Part shown: positions 19,001-27,100 of the stretch, one piece after another
How positions within the stretch are numbered: the stretch's first letter is position 1
Layout of the letters: each line of letters begins with the position of its first letter
Source: Nematopogon swammerdamellus
Lineage: Eukaryota; Arthropoda; Insecta; Lepidoptera; Adelidae
Direction: 5' to 3'
Length of the DNA: 64,000 nt
NCBI GenBank assembly: GCA_946902875.1
Contig: OX336353.1
Coordinates: forward strand, 20,659,151 to 20,723,150
Notes under the pieces: generated by a model
Told to the model about the DNA's origin: nothing
The model's input: only the letters and a program-made list of their open reading frames with translations
The model's database searches: none
Position numbers and translations under genes: made by a program

Positions 19001-20419
19001 CCCAGGTGCTGTGCGGACGGACCCAGCGGAGACATCGGCGCGAACTCACCCATGTAGCTGTTGAAATCTGTAACCAGTTATCTTTGTACAAAGGGCTTCG
19101 AAAGTTTGTGGCTTGGTCATCGGCCGCCATTTTGAAAAAAAATCAAAACAAAGGCCAGCGATGAAACCTGGATAAATCGATAGGGCGTACACAGACAAAC
19201 ATATAATGTTATATAACATTAGTTCCTAAAGTGTCACGTTACTGAGATAATTGGAGGTAAAGATCGCAATATGGCCAGTACATATTTTCTTTACCTCCAA
19301 TCATCTCAGTAACGTGACACTTTAGGAACTAATGTTATATAACATTATATGTTTGTCTATGTACGCCCTATGGATTTATCCAGGTTTCATTGCTGGCCTT
19401 TGTTTTTATTTTTTTTCAAAATGGCCGCCGCCGCCCCAAGCCACCGTCCATAGTAAAATATTCTAACCCCCTTGAAAGTTATGGGGCGGGTTCCATTACG
19501 AGCTAGTAAAAAAAAACATGCTTTTAGAAAAGACTTAGCCTGCGGAAATGAAAACAAAATAGGTAGGTACCAGATAAAAAAGGGCAATTAATTCTTGTTA
19601 TATATGGTAGAAAAACACTATAGCTGAAAATGGTTAAGCTGACGGCTCCCATCATCTGACCATACTCTTAGTTCTGCCGACTCCCAAAGCGGAGACTGCA
19701 CATTATATGCTGTGAGAGTGCTATTTCAGTGAATTTTTGTTATTAGAACGGGAGAGAAAACAGGTCAGGCATATTCTTTTTTCCAGGAGTTAAAAAAATT
19801 TGTCAATGCTTCTAAATAATTGAATTCTCATTACATAATTTAGTTAGTTTTACATAGTTTTGTGAGTAATTTCATCGGCTATAAGCGAGAATAATGTATA
19901 TAGATCATACTTCATTATTTTACTAAATATTGGAGTTTATGTGCCCGCGTGCATGTACTTTCACCGCAAAAGTGAAAGCGTCATTGGAGTCGGGGGTTGT
20001 AACTTGTAAACATTATCATAAACTAAAGGGGCGAACAGTTTAATGTGTTGTGCGTTGTAGATTATTAGATGGTATTGTCAACGATATAGAGAATGGTATG
20101 TGCGATCTTACTGTTATTGGGTATGTTGTTAGGCATGGGGGAGGAGAAGCCTTGCGCGCCGTCCAGCGGGATGCCCTCCTGGTACTGCGGCGGCGGCGGA
20201 GAGAATCCGGGCGGATTGAACGTCGGCGCCGGCGCGTAGGCGGGCGGCGGTGACGGCGCTCCCAGCGCGTTCACGTCACTCACACGCTTTGCCTTGCGTA
20301 TCCCGCCTCCCGCGCCCACTACAATGCAAACGGGGTTCATTATTATCGAAAAATAGAAGCCAACACAAAAATAATAGTAGGCTGAGCATATTACCGTTCC
20401 GTGAAGCGTTGAAGTTCAT
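9818..20419 (-). CDS. Yif1: YIF1, Yip1-interacting ER-Golgi membrane protein (complete, six exons)
   Basis: The joined exons 20419-20395, 20318-20112, 19067-18805, 12174-12051, 10889-10627 and 10042-9818 give 1107 bases, a 368-residue protein. All introns are GT-AG and all phases agree. Residues 1-100 are proline-rich and cytosolic. Residues about 108-165 carry the conserved block with [30 protein letters not shown] and FFPF. The family signature [19 protein letters not shown] is at 181-199. Five helices are predicted at about 190-208, 221-241, 250-274, 278-294 and 333-353. Known YIF1 proteins partner Yip1 in ER-to-Golgi and Golgi membrane traffic; length and order match the family. Intron 3 (6.6 kb) holds an antisense Copia element. 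The start is the first ATG of a nine-residue exon (MNFNASRN plus one split codon). Confidence 0.93.
10084..10310 (+). repeat. Dispersed SINE-like family A, copy 1
   Basis: Contains GATGGCCGCATAGCAGCCTC, TTCTCCTCTAGTCCAGTA and GGAGGTGATATTGGCTGG in the order seen in other copies at 13594-13846, 25974-26333, 27433-27558 and 50795-51068. The 5' part is rearranged here, with a short inverted repeat around CCAGTGATTGAAACACTGG. It sits in YIF1 intron 5... the interval just upstream of exon 6 on the minus strand. Confidence 0.6.
10320..10553 (-). repeat. Dispersed SINE-like family B, copy 1
   Basis: Read on the minus strand it ends in GTTTCCATA plus an A run, the likely 3' tail. It contains GTGATGTAGCCAACCGTGTC and CCTAGTTCACCCGGTGTTATG. 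Other copies lie at 12235-12420, 26417-26660, 27605-27710, 28558-28812 and 31545-31713. The 5' part (CTGTAGGTCCCTTCCCTTC, ACTAGGTGGTAGG) is shared with family A, so the two families have a common head module. Confidence 0.6.
10627..10889 (-). CDS. Yif1: YIF1 exon 5
   Basis: Residues 207-294, with [17 protein letters not shown] and helices 2 to 4. Acceptor CCCTCCAG; GTCAGT was chosen as donor because it keeps phase 0 with exon 6 and leaves the family pattern intact. Another GT three bases further would break the frame. Confidence 0.92.
11232..11456. repeat. GC-rich MITE with 24-bp terminal inverted repeats
   Basis: TAAAGGCCGCTGCATACGTA at the left is matched in inverse by TACGTATGCAGCGGCCTTTA at the right. 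The 225-bp element is far richer in G+C than its surroundings and contains further inverted GC blocks (for example GCTCCGCTCCCGC). No coding capacity. It lies in YIF1 intron 4. Confidence 0.8.
11962..12037 (-). pseudogene. Partial duplicate of YIF1 exon 4
   Basis: On the minus strand, directly after the exon 4 donor, sequence coding for [20 protein letters not shown] repeats the middle of exon 4 with few changes, then diverges and reaches a stop near 11945. The copy lacks the helix-coding part and no clear acceptor precedes it (GGGTTAAGTACG). Use as an alternative exon is therefore unlikely; the two copies are about 90% alike by eye, suggesting a recent tandem duplication or gene-conversion patch. 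Confidence 0.75.
12051..12174 (-). CDS. Yif1: YIF1 exon 4
   Basis: Residues 166-206 plus one base: [20 protein letters not shown] and the start of helix 1. Acceptor ACTTTCAG, donor GTGAGT. A degenerate second copy of the middle of this exon lies just downstream in intron 4 (11962-12037). Confidence 0.93.
12235..12420 (+). repeat. Dispersed SINE-like family B, copy 2
   Basis: Plus-strand copy: GGTCGAAACGGCTATGTAAA through CACGGACGTTGTAGGTGATG, ending GTTTCCAT and an A run. It is 5'-truncated and lies in YIF1 intron 3 close to exon 4. Confidence 0.6.
13594..13846 (+). repeat. Dispersed SINE-like family A, copy 2
   Basis: Contains TAGCCGACTGGGTTGG, TTCTCCTCTAGTCCAGTATA, TTGATATTGGCTGGTCGGAG and an A-rich end at about 13838-13846. 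It is 5'-truncated, and lies in YIF1 intron 3 about 100 bases left of the Copia element. Confidence 0.6.
13945..14147 (+). repeat. Copia 5' LTR
   Basis: 203 bases, TGTTGA...TCAACA. Identical to the 3' LTR except at 14080. It contains AATAAAAG near its start and no obvious TATA box. Confidence 0.96.
14148..14162 (+). other. Copia primer-binding site
   Basis: GGTTATGGGCCCAG starts directly after the 5' LTR. It matches the Copia-type site complementary to an internal part of initiator tRNA-Met, known to prime Drosophila copia from a half-tRNA. Confidence 0.85.
14275..17508 (+). CDS. Copia gag-pol polyprotein, main frame (ends early at a frameshift)
   Basis: A 1077-codon frame. Residues about 1-200 are Gag, with the UBN2-like fold region and a CCHC knuckle ([14 protein letters not shown], about 15006-15047). 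Protease follows: DGGAS at 15178-15192, where the usual Ser/Thr after the catalytic Asp is Gly. Integrase has the HHCC zinc motif (WHERLGH...CEPC, from about 15570) and the D, D, E core ([25 protein letters not shown]). Reverse transcriptase has [17 protein letters not shown] and YVDD at about 17273-17284. The frame stops at 17506-17508, out of register with the downstream RNase H. The break looks like a one-base loss near 17484-17490. The element could be transcribed from its LTR but this copy should not give full-length Pol. Confidence 0.95.
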   Translation: MEFASSALVKRFDGGVGYRQWKFQVKCALVAKGLGDHITTEKSAGLKEAEETKWLQMDAQAMFILSSGLEYNQIALIETCTTAKEIIDKLDAIYEQKSENSKLLLHEKFYNMKLVDGEPIASYIAKIASIAQQLHDVGENMSQMSVITKILGSLPEKYRMVRQAWLSVDPVRQTVANLTARLLDEEASFKNTEETALATEKKKKMFASNNSELRCYQCNKSLENTEETALATKKVFTSNNRDIRCYKCNKKGHIARNCWSNMNERSTGLSSSEPSSSKKESAYITSNKLEANFIEESDWILDGGASAHMCYQRHYFSEFRVTMNIVKLGDSSELEAKGVGKIKIKKFIEGQWYNSTINNVLFVPDLKRNLMSEGVLTSRGFSVVKKGSIAEIRDCENDLSAIAYKQENNLYKLLFKMIINDCEVNVATLKMWHERLGHVNIKTLREMVKNKLINGVSDMSDFFCEPCMLGKQHRFPFKDSKARHENNGDKIYSDLCGPMPVTSVNGARYFITFKDSNSGYLAVYFLKHKNEALDTFKQFVNIVENKCGTRVKCLHSDNGKEFDNVLFKDYAAQKGIELEYTAPYTPQQNGRSERVNRTIMECVRSMLYAKKMPLYLWAEAVNTAVYLINRRSNKPVTPYELWTGQKPDLSHIKTFGCDAYMHVPKEKRNKLDVKSKKLTLVGYDRNSQNYRLYDRQTKQIHVSRDVIFNEMEESLGGAGNRKEPHSFLSLENDGIIENDEQSYDYDKFEQFYQENIMQELSAIDRSTEKLNQEDNEEENRNKQNQHSYNLRSRQNLVHHVNYMEVIEPVTYEEAMTSAEKERWVEAMEDELNSHEVNKTWELTELPEGKKTVGCKWVYKLKENQDNTVRFKARLCAKGYSQKHGIDYEETFSPTIRFDTVRLMLSHAAKEQMHLMQFDIKTAFLYGTLDEEMYMESPPGLETHGQVCKLLKSLYGLKQSPRCWNNKFDQFLKSLSFINSKADKCLYISNGNNEPMYLLLYVDDGLILSKNKSLIDRFICELKQSFEVTVMNPKNFVGLELHIKKDGIFINQQKYVEKIVKRFNMDSSKNVAFRLILT
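17491..18206 (+). CDS. Copia pol 3' segment, RNase H (shifted frame)
   Basis: Continues the reverse transcriptase C-terminus and RNase H in the minus-one frame relative to the upstream reading frame. Visible motifs are [10 protein letters not shown] with DTRKSVSGY, the STTEAEYIA carboxylate helix, and the late VDNQRAI and [11 protein letters not shown] motifs; all expected acidic residues are present. It has no start codon of its own that makes biological sense: the apparent GTG start at 17505 merely follows the break. Stop TAA at 18204-18206, 20 bases before the 3' LTR. Confidence 0.9.
18217..18225 (+). other. Copia polypurine tract
   Basis: CGTGGGAG directly abuts the TGTTGA start of the 3' LTR, the position expected for plus-strand priming. 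It is short, as is usual in Copia elements. Confidence 0.7.
18226..18428 (+). repeat. Copia 3' LTR
   Basis: 203 bases; one difference (C at 18361) from the 5' LTR. Followed by the target duplication CGTAT. Confidence 0.96.
18436..18752. repeat. 317-bp MITE with 8-bp target duplication, copy 1
   Basis: The ends are CTAGAATGATAAAAAAGGT and ACCTTTTTTATCGTTCTAG, inverted repeats of about 24 bases. A second copy of the same 317-bp length lies at 23349-23665. The right flank ACGTATAG and the left flank ACGTATAA (now split by the Copia insertion at 13945-18428) give an 8-bp duplication with one mismatch, as in hAT elements. It has no coding capacity. It lies in YIF1 intron 3, about 50 bases from exon 3. 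Confidence 0.82.
18805..19067 (-). CDS. Yif1: YIF1 exon 3
   Basis: Residues 78-165, including the amphipathic [20 protein letters not shown] stretch and the conserved [12 protein letters not shown] block before the first helix. Acceptor GGTTACAG and donor GTACAT; ends in phase 0 after FTHK. Confidence 0.93.
19108..19444. repeat. Long palindromic foldback element
   Basis: Arms of about 150 bases (GTGGCTTGG...GGTAAAG and its inverse ...CCAAGCCAC) flank a short loop near 19275. Internal pieces such as ATGTTATATAACATTA are themselves palindromic. It lies in YIF1 intron 2. No coding capacity. Confidence 0.82.
20112..20318 (-). CDS. Yif1: YIF1 exon 2
   Basis: Encodes the [19 protein letters not shown] segment and the Pro/Gln-rich cytosolic tail. 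Acceptor TTGTAG at its 5' side, GTAAGA donor at its 3' side; the last base opens an Asn codon completed by exon 3. It is CpG-rich compared with the surrounding intron. Confidence 0.9.
20395..20419 (-). CDS. Yif1: YIF1 exon 1
   Basis: Tiny coding exon (25 bases, MNFNASRN plus one base) ending at a GTAATA donor. It joins exon 2 by completing a valine codon. Start MNFNASRN fits YIF1 N-termini of insects. Confidence 0.85.
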
Positions 20420-21078
20420 TATGCTGCCTGATATTACCTGGAACACTACAATTTACTTCCTAATTAACTCGTTTTCATAATATTCAGCCGAAACTCTGCG
20501 CAAATTGCGATCTATTGCAAAAACTACACATCATCAGCAAGCTGCCATATGTCTTGCTTGAGTGTATCTATGAGTTCATCTGTCTGACGCATCTGTCAAA
20601 CAAATAGGTCAAATCAATCAACACAACGTCTAGCAGTTGATATAGTAGTATCTCTTTCGCATGTACCTAAATAAAGCTATAAAAACTTTGTAAAAATAAT
20701 GTTGGCGTCGAGAAACAAACAGTTCATAGACAACAAAGCTGTATGTAATCCGAATGAAACGTCAAGTCAAGTGCCAAATGGTTTGGTTTGTTACCTACGC
20801 TACACGCCTTCTTATGTCATTGTCATCGGAATTTTGGCATAGTTTTATCTCATGTAATTCTATCAAAGGATAGGTCAACATTTTAAAAGCACTACAACCG
20901 AATCCATACTTCATACCTGCGGTGAAATATTGATTGGGATTGAACAAACTAGTGTTTTCGCATCGCAAGTCGCAAGTGGTGGAAAGTTTGTGTTGGTTTC
21001 GGAATTATTCTGTGAATTGGATATTATTTGTATTGTGCGCGCGTGCCGGTCGTCGGTCGCGTCCGAGTGGAGTCAGCG
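20420..21078. promoter_or_regulatory. Divergent promoter region between YIF1 and TMEM179
   Basis: The start codons of YIF1 (minus, 20419) and TMEM179 form 1a (plus, 21079) face away from each other across 659 bases. The region must hold both 5' UTRs and probably a shared promoter. The sequence just before the TMEM179 start is CpG-richer (GTGCGCGCGTGCCGGTCG, about 21034). No TATA box is clear. Shared regulation is inferred from layout only. Confidence 0.45.
20524..20592 (-). other. Possible small exon (22 codons and stop), function unknown
   Basis: On the minus strand a good acceptor (CCTATTTGTTTGACAG) is followed at once by an ATG frame, MRQTDELIDTLKQDIWQLAD plus DV and a TAG. The peptide is helical and acidic and looks more protein-like than random intergenic frames. 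It could be the last exon of an overlapping minus-strand gene, or an upstream ORF of YIF1, or chance. No matching upstream exon was found. Confidence 0.25.
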
Positions 21079-21188
21079 ATGGCGCTAAGTAACGTGCTGC
21101 TGTTGAGCCAGATCGCGGGCTATCTGATAGGGCTCATCCTGTCGCTGTGTATCGTGGTGCCGATGAGTCTTCATCAGGACGAGTTCAG
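21079..21188 (+). CDS. TMEM179: TMEM179 alternative first exon 1a
   Basis: 36 codons plus two bases, MALSNVLLLSQIAGYLIGLI then LSLCIVVPMSLHQDEF. Donor GTGCGC at 21189. It starts 660 bases from the YIF1 start in a divergent arrangement. It is CpG-richer than 1b and probably uses the shared promoter. Confidence 0.88.
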
Positions 21189-24100
21189 GTGCGCAGTTAC
21201 TCTCAATACAGTCTACCGCCACACCCTCCGAGAGAACGTACAGTACTGTAATTTGTAGAGACTGACTTTATTCCTCTAAACAGCTAATAAGAAAGAGGAT
21301 TCATATGGAGGAGTATATGCTTCCATTGTAAAGTCTTTGTGCTCAGTTTTGAGGTCTATAGCAAATAGGTAGGTACAAGTAATCGACTTTTCTTACATCT
21401 ACTATAAAATAAACCCTGACATCAAAAACACGCAATAATTTAACAGCTTTGCTGGCAGACTGGTACATTTTTTCGTGGAGAAGGTGTTTTATTGGTAGTG
21501 TTATCAATAGCAGCCGAGGTGGGGGGATCAATATGTATTGCTTTACCTATGATGCTGGCACCACACTTGGTTGTATGCAAATATTGGGCAACAATTTCCG
21601 TTTCGTCTCCCTTTATTGGCTTGTTTAGAGCGAGATAAAACTAAAATGTTTGCAAGAATCACGAATACCCTAAACCAAGTGAAGTGCCGGCAAAGGTACG
21701 TAACTGTCTAAGTACTATGCAAACGCCTGGTAACATAAACACAACAGGGGAAATCGAGTCGTGGGTAAACACCATCAACTCGTGTCTAACAAACAATAAT
21801 TATCATGATTCCTGTCCACTCAGCGATCCCTCAAAGTACAAACAAAACGAAAACAGCTGGTGGTCCCCTAAACTCGAAAGTTTTCGAAAAAGGGTAAGGA
21901 AACTTTTTAACAGGGCAAAAAACACTCGAGTAGAGTGTGACTGGGACTCTTATAAAGAGACTCTAACCCAATATAAGCATAGCATTCGGGAGGAAAAAAG
22001 AAAATCATGGAGGAACTTCTGCAGTGGCATTGAATCCACAACAGAAGCAGCCAGGCTCAAGAAGGTCCTATCCAGGGAACCGGACAGGGACTTGGGACAC
22101 CTAAAGAAACCTGACAACACCTTCACCCAGAATGACACAGAGACTAGTGAACTTTTGCTTAATACTCACTTTCCAGGTTCACAAATTATGAACCACGTCA
22201 ACTGGGATACACAACAACACACTGATCCTACAGACTCGAACTGGACTACAGCTGACAAAGTAGTGGCAAAAAAACAAACTAACATGGGCCATAAACAGCT
22301 TCTCCGCATTCAAATCCGCAGGAATAGACAACATCTTCCCGGGACTCCTGCAATGGTCGGATGAAACCCTAACACCCTTCCTCATAGACATATTCAGAGC
22401 CAGTCTCGCTCACAAATATGTCCCAATGATTTGGAGGGAGGTTAAAGTAGTCTTCATTCCGAATCCGGGAAGAGAGGACTACACTAGCGCAAAATCATTC
22501 AGACCAATTTAGTCTGACATCCTTTTGTTTTAAAAACCCTGGAGACTGCCTAGATAGGGAGATTAGGGGTACAACCATAGTCGAACACCCAATTCACCCA
22601 CACCAACATGCATACACAACAGGTAAATCCACACACAGACTACACAGTGTAGTCTCCAAGATTGAGTACGCCATGAACTCAAAGGCATCAACCCTAGGTG
22701 CCTTCATAGACATAGAAGGGGCCTTTGACAAGACCACCTTTGAGAGCATTAATAGAGCATTGACCAGGCAGGGAGTAGACTCCACCCTATGCAACTGGAT
22801 AGGCAACATGCTAGAATATAGAGCCATCCAGTTCACTATTAACAGCACAACTAGAGGCATCGTAGCCAAATGATGCCCTCAAGGAGGGGTCCTGTCACCA
22901 CTCCTGTGGAATCTTGTGGTGGATGACCTCATCAGACGTCTAAACACAGCAGGGCACTACACGGTAGGATATGCAGACAACCTGACTGTGCTGATTGACG
23001 GCAAATTCGAAACATCCAATGCAGTCTGATGCAAGATGCCTTCAAAATCATAGAACGATGGTGCAAAGAATTCTCGCTTAACGTCAATCCCAATAAGACT
23101 GAGCTAGTTCTCTTTACACACAAACGGAAGCTAGGCGACTTAACACTTCCAGAACTCTTCAGCACCCCAATACCCCTGGCAACAGAAGTCTGGCATCACA
23201 CTTGACAGTAAGCTAAACTGGGCCAAACATCTTAATCTCAAAATAAATAAAGCTTGTATAGCCTTTTGGCAATGTCGCAGACTCATAGTAAGACATGGGG
23301 ACTCAACCCTAATATTACACTGTGGCTATACTCAGCTATACTTAGACCTTAGAACGATAAAAAAGGTATGGACGCCGGACTGTCAAATGCTTGTAGAGAG
23401 AACTAGCGTCGCCGAGTTGCGGGGAGCGGAGTGTACTTACCGATGATAAGATATTCCACTATTGTGCGCACTAAACTTGGCTATAGTGTTTTTACACGTA
23501 AACACATAGTATGCGGGCACTTTAAACAGGTTTTTGCGAACGCGGCCGATGATAGACTGACGGGCCAGCGCGCGACCGTCCATACGAAACAAGCATGCTT
23601 TTGCTTATATCGTGTTACGCTGGCGAGGATAGGGTGCGGAGTCCATACCTTTTTTATCGTTCTAGCTTAGATCTATGGTAACCTATGGTAATTGATTTTA
23701 ACATTATTCAAACATTAGATCTTTTTAACACTTGACACTTATATTTTATTATATTGTATTTTATTACTTGCCTGCACTTTGCTGCCCTTGCATCTATTCT
23801 TCTTCACTTAGCTCATCAAGTCATCACCCATAGGTACTATTAGTAGTTCTAGTCGAAACTATCCAATAGAAGAGCTCTCTTCAAACAAGTCACTATGGCA
23901 CTATGCTTTTTAGGGTTCCGTATCCGGTACGGGACCCTATTACTACGCCGTCTGTCTGCCCGTCGGTCCGCCCATCTGTCCGAGGGCTGTATCTCTTGAA
24001 CCGTAATAGGTAGCCCGGAAATCTTCACAGAATATGTGTTATTATGGCCGATATAACAACAAATAATAAAAATAAGAAAAAGTAAAAAATTCACGGGGGT

Positions 24101-27100
24101 TCCCAGAAGAAACCAAAAAGTGTATTGCGCGCCTACCGAATAGAGTGTGAAGCATTTTAACTAATCGTGACATTTAACTAATATCAAGCATTTCATAACA
24201 CGCCATAGATAGTGGCGCTAACCATGACATGGCGATACGGAACCCTTGGTGCGCGAGTTCGACTCGCACTTGGCCGTTTTTTTTATATTAGATCATAGAG
24301 TGGGCATTGGGAACATTTTCATACAAAAACTTTGATCTCGTTTATTGTTTATTTATTGTTTATTGTATAATTTCATCCATAGGTAGGTAACCTACGCTTG
24401 GATATGTCGAAAATTCCGCCAGTTCTAAATTCAATGCGAAGAAGAACTGACAAACAAACTTCGCAAGTCACAATGTTTTGTTAGTACCTTATAATATAAG
24501 TATTATAATTCAAGTAATTTACAATAATTAACGCATACTACCGCTCACAACTCGAACGTCAGTGCGTCGTGCATCAAACGTCTGGCGGGCGTAACACATA
24601 AGCAAATGATTACCTACCTTACGATTTTGTTCTTGTTGTCCGGTCTAGTAGGTAGCTTGAATATCTTTGCATACGGCCAACATGTAGAGTTCATTAAAAC
24701 TGAATTTAACTCATAATAATATACATAATTATTTAATAATTTATTTATTGAATTGTTTGTATGTTAGTGCTAAGCATGTTTTCGCTTTATATATTTTCTT
24801 CATTGTTAGAAAGATGCAGACGAAAATAAAGTATCTTCTAATAAGTAAAAATATCTTCGCCCAATATTCAAACATTACTCATATCACATTACATATATCT
24901 TACATTACTTATATCATATTACATTACCTCTGACACTAGCAAATAAAGAATATATGTATACAATTTATTTTTATAGTTAATTTAGTTATTTTTAGGTCTA
25001 GATTTAATTATCTTCAAATCATACATAAAGAAAGCTGCGTTGCTTGTTCAAAAGAACCCATCACATTTTTGGGGACAAAAAATCATAAATGTGAAACCAT
25101 ATTTAGATACAAAATTGAACAAATTACACATATATCTATGTATATGTATAGATACATACAATTATTTTTTAATAATCTAATCAAAACTGAAGTTATTGAT
25201 GACATCAAAATATAATCGCACAAACACTTAATTTGAAATAAATGAAAGAGGGAACCACCCACTTGTGTTGCTTTCCTCATAGCAATATGCCACACTGTTA
25301 TCTGTACACAATGTTAATGTAAATAATTGACAATGAGTCATTCCTTCGTGTTGTCTGCAAGCAAACCACTCAGTCACTGACACCCGGCCCGGCCGACCGC
25401 CACACAATGTCTGTGCTGCATTGTTATATGTTGTACATTTGTATATTTTTTTTGGACATATTTTTGTCTGATTTTATTTTGAAAAAAAATTAAGTGTTTT
25501 TTTTTTGTACTGAAATAACTTTTCGACGATAAACTGAAAGTGACCAAGTATTTCTAAATCAATTTTGTAAAACAAGCATGGCATTCAATTTTATTCTTGT
25601 GAGTCAGTTAGCGGGTTCTTTCATAAGTTTGATATTGGCTCTGTGTCTAATTGTGCCTATGGCTGTTAACTTACACGAGTTTAGGTAAGTTTTGCACGGT
25701 ATGGTTTATATTATGGGAGTTCTAACTTCGAATTTCCCCATATCAATAGTGGTAATAAGGAAAGTCGTTTATCATAAACCGGCAATGGGCAGCAGACATA
25801 TAGGTACGCTCACTTATCTATATTTTATATTATTTTCCTGTCAATTTGTGACTCTGCAGTGGAGCTTTACATTTTGAAATCATACTTGAATATCTATTCT
25901 TAGTTTTTTAAAGATTAAAACAGTAAATAAAGAAAAGAACTACAGAGTAATATCAAACAACATAACAAGCAGCGGGAGGCCGAGTGGTCTGGGCGTCTGC
26001 TTTTCTTGCGAGAGGTCCGAGGTTCGAATCCGACGCCGACGTGTACCAATGAGTTTTTTCTGATGGAAAAATTTACGTGCATACCTACACCTGCTGCTTC
26101 ACTGTTCGGAACTGGTGTAAAACTGTAGGTCCCTTCCCTTGCCCCTTACTAGGTGGTAGGCTCAATTGTAGCCGACTGGGTTGTACCACCGTACTGGATG
26201 TAACAGTGCCGCATAGCAGCCTCGGTTGTGTTCTCCTCTAGTCTAGTATAGCCAGCAATCCAAAGGGAAGTCTCTGGTATGGCACCTACCTTCTTAGAGG
26301 TGATACACCATACCAGATTACATAAAAAAAAACTAAATTTAAATAAATATCTCCTCCATTGCGGCGGTTATCGCTGTCCCAAGGGCCGAAGCCGTGTTAC
26401 CCCGTTAAATGGCCAAGCTTTTTTTTTTTATGGAAACTGACACGGTTGGCTACGTCACCTACAACATCCGTGATGTTAGCCCATAACACTGGATGAACTT
26501 GGTGCCACGTCAGTGTTTCCCTTCGGTCGTGCCGGCTACACTGAACTGGACGGAAAACACAAACAATTTACATAGCCGTTTCGACCGACCTTTCATTCAG
26601 TGCGGTGGTACCAACCCGGGCGGGTTAAACCCTACCACCTAATAATATAAGAAGGGAGTCATAACCCTTAGTCGCCTTTTACGACATACACGGGGAGAGA
26701 TGCAGTGGGGCTATTCTGCAGCTCTAAGTAACAAACTGATAGAAAGAAGATAAATTTGAATTTTGCAGTAATAGAGAAGGGAAGATTGTAAGAATGATGT
26801 GAATCTGAAGCTCAAAAAACAACTGTGTTCTTTGTACTTTTTTTTAAATAAAAAAATTCATAATCTTCATACAGTTTTGTGGCGATAAATTCGAAAAATT
26901 TATTGGGCAGATATATGATGAGATTTTGAAATAAATTGCAATGGTCAAAGTTGTTAGTTTGAGCTCCATAATCACCCTTAAACTTTCGTTATTCTTTGCT
27001 GAATCAACCTGTTTAATAACCTATCGCGCGCCGGAGGGCCTACATTGACCCAAAATGGCGCTTAAGCAATATACACTTTATTGCACACCATTAAAAAGAT

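Noticed and set aside
24748..25295. Short hydrophobic frames in the TMEM179 first intron
   Set aside because: AT-rich composition alone produces Phe/Ile/Leu runs; no acceptor or donor in register.
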